The notes under the pieces were generated by a model. That model made no database searches. It saw only the letters and a program-made list of their open reading frames with translations, and was not told where the DNA came from. A stretch of 64,000 nt of DNA from Lysobacter changpingensis (GTDB lineage: Bacteria; Pseudomonadota; Gammaproteobacteria; Xanthomonadales; Xanthomonadaceae). The stretch spans positions 186,001-250,000 of the forward strand of contig NZ_JADWPE010000007.1 of NCBI RefSeq assembly GCF_017308985.1. Reading direction: 5' to 3'. Both the position numbers and the translations under genes were made by a program. The number at the start of each line of letters is the position of its first letter. Within the stretch, counting starts at the first letter, position 1. Positions 55,560 through 64,000 of this stretch are shown here, one piece after another.

Positions 55560-55847
55560 ATGAAGCAGCTCACCGACAAGCACAAGGGCGATACGCGCAG
55601 CGGCGTGGGCCGTCAGCCCGAGCGCGACGAACTCGGGCGTCGTCCGACCGAACTGGAGGAAGCGTCTTCGCAGGAAGAAGGGCTGACGCGCGTGGAAAGC
55701 GTGCCGAGCGGCGGGATGAATCCGGAGGTCGGCGAACTCGATGCCGACGCGGATGCGGAACGCGATCCGGCGGCTCAGGACGATCAGGACGATGGCGGCG
55801 ACAATTCGCTGCCGGGGAAGATGGGCGGCGGGTTGATGGGGGCGTGA
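55560..55847 (+). CDS. acidic low-complexity small protein
   Basis: 95 residues, predicted disordered, Asp/Glu/Gly rich in the second half (GELDADADAERDPAAQDD). GAGGAACG before the ATG is a fair binding site. No family recognised. Composition links it loosely with the other tiny charged proteins of the window. Confidence 0.65.
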   Translation: MKQLTDKHKGDTRSGVGRQPERDELGRRPTELEEASSQEEGLTRVESVPSGGMNPEVGELDADADAERDPAAQDDQDDGGDNSLPGKMGGGLMGA

Positions 55848-55883
55848 TTTGCCGGTCCGTACTCCGGACCCGCACGATGCTGG

Positions 55884-55967
55884 TGTAGCCCGGGCAAGCG
55901 AAGCGCACCCGGGGAGCCTGCGCTGAGGCGGCCCGACCCCGGGTGCGCTTCGCTTGCCCGGGCTACA
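55884..55967. repeat. TGTAGCCCGGG palindromic repeat, copy 9
   Basis: Variant with GCAAGCG in both arms (compensating change TAAGCG to CAAGCG on the left and CGCTTG on the right), which supports selection for or transfer of the hairpin. Between convergent genes. Confidence 0.9.
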
Positions 55968-56014
55968 AGTGCCGCACTACCTTCGGCCGCCGGCGCTCGG
56001 CCGGCGACCCGGCG

Positions 56015-58318
<2,304 letters not shown>

Positions 58319-58421
58319 CAGGGCGGAAACCACGGGCGGGCCGGTGATTCTAGCCGTTTAACACCTTGGCCGAGGACGGCACGGTATGGCGGAAGCGCGA
58401 CGGACGCCCGGAATCGCCGTT

Positions 58422-59684
58422 CTACAGGTCCGGCACGTGGCCGTCGGCGACGATCCTGTCGAGGCGGATGCGGTTGGCGAACAGCGAGAACGCGAGCATC
58501 CCGGCCAGGCCGTTCGCGCGCGCGACCCACTGCGGGAGCCAGCGCGCGGGCTTCAGGACGCCGGCGGCGAACAGGGGCTCGAAGCGCTGCACGTCGGCCA
58601 GGGTCATCTTGCCGGCGAACAGCCACCGGCACAGTTGCAGCTTGCGTTCGCGCAGGGCCCAGCGGAAGAAGGTGTGCACGCCCAACAGGCCGCGCAGGTA
58701 GACGATGTCCTTGGTGAAGGCGCTGCCGCCGGTGGTCGGCACCCCGCGGAACACGCGCTGCGCCGAGGCGAAGCCGTCCTCCGGCGTCTGGCCGGCGTCG
58801 AGGAAATAGCGGAACACCTCGATGAAATCCGCGCCGTCCAGCGCCATCGCCACCGCTTCGATGCGCAGGCTGATGCGCTTCATGCGGCCGATGTCGATGC
58901 TGCCGGTGATCTGCTCGGCGAAGGTCGCCAGCCCTTCCTGGGTCGCGGTGATGCGCGGCGAGGACAGCGCCAGGCTCGGCAACACCGGCTGCTGGCGGCC
59001 GTTGAGCGCGGTGAGCGAATGCACGAAGGCCTCGTGCTGGACGAGCTGGTGGCGGTCGTAATCGCTGAAGGCCGCGCCGAAGCGCAGGCGGATGCGCGTG
59101 GCGCCGGCGGCGGCCTTGGCGATCAGGTCCGGATCGAGCACGACGTCGATCATGCGGCCGTCGAAGTAGTCGTCCAGTTCGCGCTGCAGCTGCAACTGCA
59201 GCGCGGTGGCCGAGATGGTGACCTTCTCGGCCGGCGCCATCAGCTCGTGGTCGAGTTCGTCCGCGATGGAAATGAAGTGCCGCGCGGCGTCGCGGGTGGT
59301 CGGGCCCTCGCCGGGCAGGCATTCGTCGGGGCGGCCGAACAGCTGGATCGAGCGGTCGCCGACCGTCGCGGTGCCCAGGTTCTCGCACAGCGATGCGGCG
59401 ATGGACCAGCTGCGGGCCGATTCGACCAGATATGCGCCCAGCGGATGCGCGGGATCGGCCTGGCGGGTGATCGCGTCCAGCTCGGCGCGCGCCAGGCTGA
59501 AGTCGAGCTTCGGGTATTCCGGATGCGGCAGATTCACCACGCCGCGGGCGTAATCGGCGAGGAAATGCGCCTCCTGCCCCGCCGGCCAGCTCACCAGCGC
59601 GAGCAGCCGGATGTCCTTCACGGCCTCGACCATGCGGGCGTCGAGGGCGGCGTGGTGGGCGATGTCGGGGGAGATGCTGTCCAT
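58422..59684 (-). CDS. QEGLA-motif protein (DUF1704, putative metallopeptidase)
   Basis: 420 residues. Carries HEAFVH (His217, Glu218, His222) and, 27 residues on, TQEGLATF (Gln249-Glu250-Gly), the hallmark of proteins annotated as flavohemoglobin expression-modulating QEGLA motif proteins. HExxH plus QEGLA suggests a gluzincin zinc site. Despite the name the activity is unproven. No signal peptide. On the same strand as maeB but separated by 100 bases. Confidence 0.9.
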   Translation of the reverse strand: MDSISPDIAHHAALDARMVEAVKDIRLLALVSWPAGQEAHFLADYARGVVNLPHPEYPKLDFSLARAELDAITRQADPAHPLGAYLVESARSWSIAASLCENLGTATVGDRSIQLFGRPDECLPGEGPTTRDAARHFISIADELDHELMAPAEKVTISATALQLQLQRELDDYFDGRMIDVVLDPDLIAKAAAGATRIRLRFGAAFSDYDRHQLVQHEAFVHSLTALNGRQQPVLPSLALSSPRITATQEGLATFAEQITGSIDIGRMKRISLRIEAVAMALDGADFIEVFRYFLDAGQTPEDGFASAQRVFRGVPTTGGSAFTKDIVYLRGLLGVHTFFRWALRERKLQLCRWLFAGKMTLADVQRFEPLFAAGVLKPARWLPQWVARANGLAGMLAFSLFANRIRLDRIVADGHVPDL

Positions 59685-59778
59685 CGCCGTTTACTCCTAC
59701 CCCTTCTTGCAGGGGGAGGTCGGGTGGGGGGGCGCGGCGCGCAGCGCCGGTAACAAGCAGCCAGGCTCGCCGGCGCCG

Positions 59779-59900
59779 TGGACTTCACCCATCTCCACCC
59801 CCACAGCCATCGGGCATGGCCCGGTGGCGTTCGTCGCGACGCGCGCCATGACGCGCAACCGTCGCTCCTCGCCCCTGCAAGCAGGGGAGGGAGCAAAAGC
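59779..59900. repeat. 120-bp dispersed repeat, copy B
   Basis: Partner of 17478-17599, with about 80 percent identity by eye. Ends in CCCCTGCAAGCAGGGGAGGG 17 bases past the rsgA stop. Confidence 0.75.
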
Positions 59901-59916
59901 GCCTGGAAGAGAGCGG

Positions 59917-61056
59917 TCAGTGCCGCCCATACTTCTCATCCAGCCGCTTGTTCAGCGCCTTGCCCTGCACCTTCTCCTCGGCCTTCTGCGCGCGGCGCGT
60001 GGCGAGGCGGTTCGCCGCGCCGGCGACTTCCTCGCTCAGCTTGAGGTAGTTGGCGAAGCGCTGCGGATCGAGCTTGCCGGCCTCGATCGCCGCGCGCACC
60101 GCGCAGCCGGGCTCCTTCGCGTGCTTGCAGTCGCGGAAGCGGCACTGTTCGGCCAGCGCCTCGATGTCGCTGAAATTCTCCGCGACGTCTTCCTCGCCGG
60201 TGGGCTTGAGCTCGCGCATGCCGGGCGTGTCGATCAGGCACGCGCCCGAGGGCAGCGGGATCAGCGCGCGGTGCGTGGTGGTGTGGCGGCCGCGCGAATC
60301 GTGTTCGCGCACCTCGCCGGTCTTCATCTTCTCGATGCCCAGCAGCGTGTTGGTCAGCGTGGACTTGCCCGCGCCGGAGCTGCCGATCAGCACCGCCGTG
60401 CGCCCCGGCCCGAGCCATTCGCCAAGCGCGGCGACGCTGTCCGCCTCCTTCGCATTCACCGCGCGCACGGCCACGCCCTGCGCCGCGAGTTCGACCAGCG
60501 CCGCCATCGCATCGTCCACCGCGCCGGTGTCGGCCATAGCGGCCTGGTCGGCCTTGGTCAGCACGACCACCGGCTCCACGCCGCCGCCGCGCACGAGCAG
60601 CAGGTAGCGTTCGATGCGGCGCGGGTTGAAATCGGCGTCCAGCCCGCAGACGACGAAGACGGTGTCGACGTTCGCGGCGATCAGCTGCTGCTGGTAGTGC
60701 TCGCCGGCCGCGCCGCGCTTGATCGCGCTCCGGCGCGGCAGCAGCGCGACCGCCTTCTTGCCTTCGATGAGCAGCCAGTCGCCGACGCCGGGACGCTGCT
60801 CGATGGTGACCGTGCCCTTGCGATAGCCCGGCGGGCGCTGCCATTGCGGCAGCGATTCGACCGGGAAACCGGTGTCCGGGCCGTCCGCGACGACGTAGCC
60901 GCTGCGGTGCTGTTCGATCACCCGCGCCGGCCGGGCCTGCGGATGCGCCGCCATCACGGTGCGCCATTCCAGGTCGGCGGCGGACGCGCTCTCCGGCGCC
61001 GGCGCGTCCGCGGGGAGCGGCCAGCCGATCGCGCGGAGGTCGTCGAAGGTGGGCAT
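59917..61056 (-). CDS. rsgA: ribosome small-subunit GTPase RsgA
   Basis: 379 residues. Circularly permuted GTPase: G4 VVVLTKAD precedes G1 IGSSGAGKSTLTN, G2 HTTTHR and G3 DTPGMRE. OB fold at the N-terminus and a zinc-binding knuckle CRFRDCKHAKEPGC near the C-terminus. RsgA helps the final maturation of 30S subunits. ATG at 61056; the ATG-adjacent TTG at 61059 is ignored. Confidence 0.96.
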   Translation of the reverse strand: MPTFDDLRAIGWPLPADAPAPESASAADLEWRTVMAAHPQARPARVIEQHRSGYVVADGPDTGFPVESLPQWQRPPGYRKGTVTIEQRPGVGDWLLIEGKKAVALLPRRSAIKRGAAGEHYQQQLIAANVDTVFVVCGLDADFNPRRIERYLLLVRGGGVEPVVVLTKADQAAMADTGAVDDAMAALVELAAQGVAVRAVNAKEADSVAALGEWLGPGRTAVLIGSSGAGKSTLTNTLLGIEKMKTGEVREHDSRGRHTTTHRALIPLPSGACLIDTPGMRELKPTGEEDVAENFSDIEALAEQCRFRDCKHAKEPGCAVRAAIEAGKLDPQRFANYLKLSEEVAGAANRLATRRAQKAEEKVQGKALNKRLDEKYGRH

Positions 61057-61260
61057 CAAGGGCGGCGGTCGCGGGGGCTCATGGGCCCGGATTCTAGTGC
61101 GCCGCGCGCGCGGTGGGTGCCGGCGGACGCATCGGCGGCGCGACCGCGTTGGAAGCTTCGAAGGAGATCGCCGCGCCGATCGCGGTTTTCGAGCGGATTC
61201 CCCTGTGGATGGCGCCGGTTTCGGCTAGTCTGGCCGTCCGAACCCCCAATCCCCGCCGCA

Positions 61261-62505
61261 ATGTCCCTGCCCCCCGTGAAGACCCGCGAACGCCTGTCCG
61301 AAGTCCGTTACGAGATCCGCGGCGAACTGGCACGGCGAGCCCGCGAGCTGGAGGGCCAGGGGCGCAAGCTGATCAAGCTCAACATCGGCAACCCGGGCGC
61401 GTTCGGCTTCCGCGCGCCGGAGCACCTGCAGCGCGCGATCGCCGACCGCATCGCCGACACCGATCCGTACACCCACCAGCAGGGCCTGCCGCAGGCGCGC
61501 GAGGCGATCGCCGCGTTCCACAAGCAGCGCGGCACGCCGAACGCGAGCCCGGAACGCGTGTTCGTCGGCAACGGCGTGAGCGAGCTGATCGACCTGTCGC
61601 TGCGCGCGCTGCTGAATCCGGGCGATGAAGTGCTGCTGCCCTCGCCCGACTACCCGCTGTGGTCGGCGGCGACGATCCTCAACGACGGCCGTCCGGTGTA
61701 TTACCGCTGCCTGCCGGAAAACGGCTTCCTGCCCGATCCGGAGGAAATCGCGTCGCTGGTGTCGAACCGCACGCGGGCGATCGTGCTGATCAACCCGAAC
61801 AACCCGACCGGCGCCGCGTATCCGCGCGAGCTGCTGGAGCGCATCGTCGCCGTCGCGCAGCGCCACAAGCTGCTGCTGATGTGCGACGAGATCTACGACT
61901 CGATCCTCTACGACGAAGCCGCGTTCACGCCGATCGCGCCGATCGCCGGCGACCTGCCGTGCCTGAGCTTCAGCGGCCTGAGCAAGGTGCATCGCGCCTG
62001 CGGCTGGCGCGTGGGTTGGGCGGTGCTGTCGGGCGATCCGGTCGCCAGCGGCAACCTGCACCACGCGATGGACCTGCTCGGTGCGCTGCGCCTGTGCGCG
62101 AACGTACCGGGCCAGTTCGCGATCGAAGCCGCGCTGCACGGCGAGGACACGATCGCGCCGCTGTGCGCACCGGGCGGCCGACTGTTCGAAGCGCGCCGCG
62201 CCGTGATCGAAAGCATCGAGCAGAGCCGCCACCTCGAACTCGTCGCGCCGGCCGGCGCGCTGTATGCGTTCCCGGCGGTGACCGGCGCGGCGGCGGAAGG
62301 CTTCGACGATCATCGTTTCGCGCTGGAACTGCTGGAGACCGAGGATGTCCTCGTCGTGCCGGGTTCCAGTTTCAACGTGCCCTATCGCAACCACTTCCGC
62401 GTGACGCTGCTGCCGCAGCCGGACGATCTGCGCGAAGTGTTCCGGCGCATCGAACGCCTGCTCGACCGCTACGCGCAGTCCGACGCGCGGGCCGCGGTGG
62501 CCTGA
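61261..62505 (+). CDS. alaA: pyridoxal-phosphate aminotransferase, AlaA-like
   Basis: 414 residues, fold type I. PLP lysine in FSGLSKVHRACGWRVGW, NPNNPTGAAYP, CDEIYDSILYD and YTHQQGLPQAREAIA fit the glutamate-pyruvate transaminase AlaA (YfbQ) family that makes alanine from pyruvate and glutamate. Its stop overlaps the start of the GDSL hydrolase by one base (TGATG), and the methyltransferase follows, so the three form an operon. Substrate by family only. Confidence 0.9.
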   Translation: MSLPPVKTRERLSEVRYEIRGELARRARELEGQGRKLIKLNIGNPGAFGFRAPEHLQRAIADRIADTDPYTHQQGLPQAREAIAAFHKQRGTPNASPERVFVGNGVSELIDLSLRALLNPGDEVLLPSPDYPLWSAATILNDGRPVYYRCLPENGFLPDPEEIASLVSNRTRAIVLINPNNPTGAAYPRELLERIVAVAQRHKLLLMCDEIYDSILYDEAAFTPIAPIAGDLPCLSFSGLSKVHRACGWRVGWAVLSGDPVASGNLHHAMDLLGALRLCANVPGQFAIEAALHGEDTIAPLCAPGGRLFEARRAVIESIEQSRHLELVAPAGALYAFPAVTGAAAEGFDDHRFALELLETEDVLVVPGSSFNVPYRNHFRVTLLPQPDDLREVFRRIERLLDRYAQSDARAAVA

Positions 62506-63134
62506 TGGCGAGCGCGCCCGCCCCCGCGCTGTCGTTCCTCGCCCTGGGCGACAGCTACACCATCGGCGAAGGCGTGCCCGAAAGCGGTCGCTGGCCGGTG
62601 CAGCTGGCCGCGAAGCTGCGCGAGGAAGGCATCGCGCTGGCCGATCCACGCATCATCGCCACCACCGGCTGGACGACCGACGAGCTGGCCTGGGGCATCG
62701 ACGGCGCCGAGCCGCTGGGCGAATGGGATTTCGTCACGCTGCTGATCGGCGTGAACAACCAGTACCGCGGTCGCAGCGCCATCGACTATCGCGGCGAGTT
62801 CGAAACCCTGCTGCAGCGTGCGATCCGCTACGCGCGCGGGCGCGCCGATCGCGTGCTGGTGCTGTCGATTCCCGACTGGGGCGTGACGCCGTTCGTGAAG
62901 ACGACGAAGTCGACGCCGGAGCAGATCGCCACCGAACTCGACGCCTACAACGCCGCCACGCAGGTCGTGTGCGAGGCGCACGGGGTCGCGTTCGTCGACA
63001 TCACGCCGGTGTCGCGCGAGCGCGGCGCGGAGCCGGAGATGCTCGCCGACGACGGCCTGCATCCGTCCGCGTCGATGTACACGCTGTGGACCGCGCAGGC
63101 GTTGCCGGTCGCGCGTTCGCTGCTGCAACGCTGA
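62505..63134 (+). CDS. SGNH/GDSL hydrolase
   Basis: 209 residues. Block I LALGDSYTIGEG (Ser nucleophile about 17), block III IGVNNQYRGR with Asn, and DDGLHPSASMY with the Asp/His pair. No signal peptide, so cytosolic esterase or acylhydrolase. Coupled by one-base overlap to the aminotransferase and 12 bases from the methyltransferase. Substrate unknown. Confidence 0.9.
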   Translation: MASAPAPALSFLALGDSYTIGEGVPESGRWPVQLAAKLREEGIALADPRIIATTGWTTDELAWGIDGAEPLGEWDFVTLLIGVNNQYRGRSAIDYRGEFETLLQRAIRYARGRADRVLVLSIPDWGVTPFVKTTKSTPEQIATELDAYNAATQVVCEAHGVAFVDITPVSRERGAEPEMLADDGLHPSASMYTLWTAQALPVARSLLQR

Positions 63135-63146
63135 GGAGCCGACGAC

Positions 63147-63845
63147 GTGAACGCCGACGGCCTCGCAGTCCGCCCGCTTCCGCCGCAGCGCGCGAACGAC
63201 ATCGCGCGCGCGTTCCTGCCGCGCTGGTACCGGCGCTACGACTACTACTACGCGCGCACCAAGCTCGGCACCGATCCGCTGTATCCGGGCGTGTGCGACG
63301 TGCTGCGCGGTACGCGCGCACCGCTGCTGGACATCGGCTGCGGCCTGGGCCTGCTCGCGCACGCCCTGCGCGGCGACGGGCAGACGATGGCGTATCGCGG
63401 CTACGACAACGATGCGGGGAAGATCGAACGCGCACGCGGCGCGGCGCGGCGCTGCGGGCTCGAGGGCGTGGAATTCGGCACGGCGGACCTCGGCGCGCAG
63501 CTGCCGTCGCATCGCGGCAGCGTCGCGCTGCTGGACGTGATGCAGTTCGTGCCCGAAGACGCGCAGGTGCGCGCCATCGACGCATGTATCGCGATGCTGG
63601 AACCGGGCGCGAAGCTGGTGATCCGCACGGGGCTCGCCGACGGCAGCCATCGCGCGCAGGTCACGCGGGCCGTGGATGTGTTCGCCAAGGTCGTGGGCTG
63701 GATGAACGCCGCGCCGATCCACTATCCCGATGCGGAGATGCTGCGCGCGCGTTTCGATGCGGCGGGGCTGCGTTCGGAATTCGTGTCGCTGCGCGGGAAT
63801 ACGCCGTTCAACAATTTCCGGATCGTGGCGACGCGCGACGTTTGA
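63147..63845 (+). CDS. class I SAM-dependent methyltransferase
   Basis: 232 residues from GTG preceded by GAGGAG. SAM-binding loop LLDIGCGLGLLAHAL (about 60-74), acid motif YRGYDNDAGKIERAR and post-II VALLDVMQFVPED. Small-molecule or lipid methyltransferase fold; target unknown. Last gene of the aminotransferase-hydrolase operon. It is convergent with a partial gene at the right edge. Confidence 0.88.
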   Translation: MNADGLAVRPLPPQRANDIARAFLPRWYRRYDYYYARTKLGTDPLYPGVCDVLRGTRAPLLDIGCGLGLLAHALRGDGQTMAYRGYDNDAGKIERARGAARRCGLEGVEFGTADLGAQLPSHRGSVALLDVMQFVPEDAQVRAIDACIAMLEPGAKLVIRTGLADGSHRAQVTRAVDVFAKVVGWMNAAPIHYPDAEMLRARFDAAGLRSEFVSLRGNTPFNNFRIVATRDV

Positions 63846-63854
63846 GTCTGCTCT

Positions 63855-63940
63855 TGTAGCCCGGGTAAGCGGAGCGCACCCGCGGCGGGCAACGATCGGC
63901 GCGACTTACCCCGAGTGCGCTTCGCGCACCCGGGCTACCA
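63855..63940. repeat. TGTAGCCCGGG palindromic repeat, copy 10
   Basis: Arms more diverged (CGCACCCGCGG in the left, CCGAGTGCGCTTCGCGCACCC in the right). Its right arm overlaps the last codons of the partial minus-strand frame. Confidence 0.8.
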
Positions 63941-64000
63941 ACGCGGCATCGAGCTCCTCCGGCAACACCGTCCCGAACCCGAGCGCCTTCAACCGCACCA
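63906..64000 (-). CDS. possible C-terminus of a minus-strand gene
   Basis: Open minus frame reading in from the right edge: LKALGFGTVLPEELDAAL followed by residues encoded by the palindromic repeat (ARVREAHSG) and TAA. The first part looks protein-like; the last nine residues are repeat sequence. Too short to identify. Confidence 0.35.
   Translation of the reverse strand, partial: VRLKALGFGTVLPEELDAALVARVREAHSG

Overview
The window reads as one contiguous, very GC-rich chromosomal segment of a gammaproteobacterium of the Xanthomonadaceae, most likely Lysobacter or a close relative. The genus is inferred from gene content and style: YajQ beside a DUF1415 gene, a secreted M28 peptidase, PepSY and DUF3016 proteins, a homodimeric AceE, and many copies of a palindrome beginning TGTAGCCCGGG in gene gaps. 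No rRNA, phage, transposase or CRISPR array was seen. Gene density is high and most genes are ordinary housekeeping or envelope functions.

Layout. 0-9 kb: end of an alcohol dehydrogenase, yajQ-DUF1415, an rsmC-rsuA-HAD operon coupled by ATGA overlaps, and the ybbP-ybbA export pair divergent from tesA. 9-13.7 kb: the most unusual part. It has a leader-peptide/attenuator-like element, a structured non-coding stretch, two tandem tRNA-like RNAs, a slipin (SPFH/Band-7) gene and an RtcB RNA ligase gene that has lost its normal stop codon. 13-33 kb: ECF sigma/anti-sigma-like pair, Lrp regulator with isochorismatase, M28 and M23 peptidases, MFS transporter, HipA-like kinase with DUF3037, cold shock protein, ABC-2 exporter, MarR-GNAT fusion, amidohydrolase, and several tiny charged proteins. 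33-41 kb: an sX13-like small RNA candidate, PAS histidine kinase, serine hydrolase, MFS, haloperoxidase-like protein. 41-47.5 kb: an accessory-looking patch with a frameshifted TPR gene, a gluzincin-type peptidase, an unknown exported protein, and an M23/EF-hand protein whose 3' end is broken by a fragment of a radical SAM gene. 47.7-64 kb: aceE, a tandemly duplicated 3' end of an EF-hand gene, TonB receptor, SLC13 permease, maeB, QEGLA protein, rsgA, alaA-like aminotransferase, GDSL hydrolase and a methyltransferase.

How it fits together. The 9-12.5 kb block resembles RNA-repair systems in which a Band-7 protein, a tRNA-like RNA and an RtcB ligase occur together. The first tRNA-like RNA keeps a good D-arm, T-arm and encoded CCA, but its anticodon loop is reduced to four bases. 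The second has C instead of U at position 33 and only four acceptor pairs. A leader ORF followed by mutually exclusive hairpins lies 0.4 kb upstream. This allows the untested idea that ribosome stalling on damaged tRNA could raise transcription through the block.

At least three repeat families shape the gene gaps. Ten copies of the TGTAGCCCGGG palindrome sit mainly between convergent genes, and at least one supplies a stop codon. Three copies of a GAAACGAG-rich inverted repeat and two copies of a 120-bp element next to minus-strand stops are also present.
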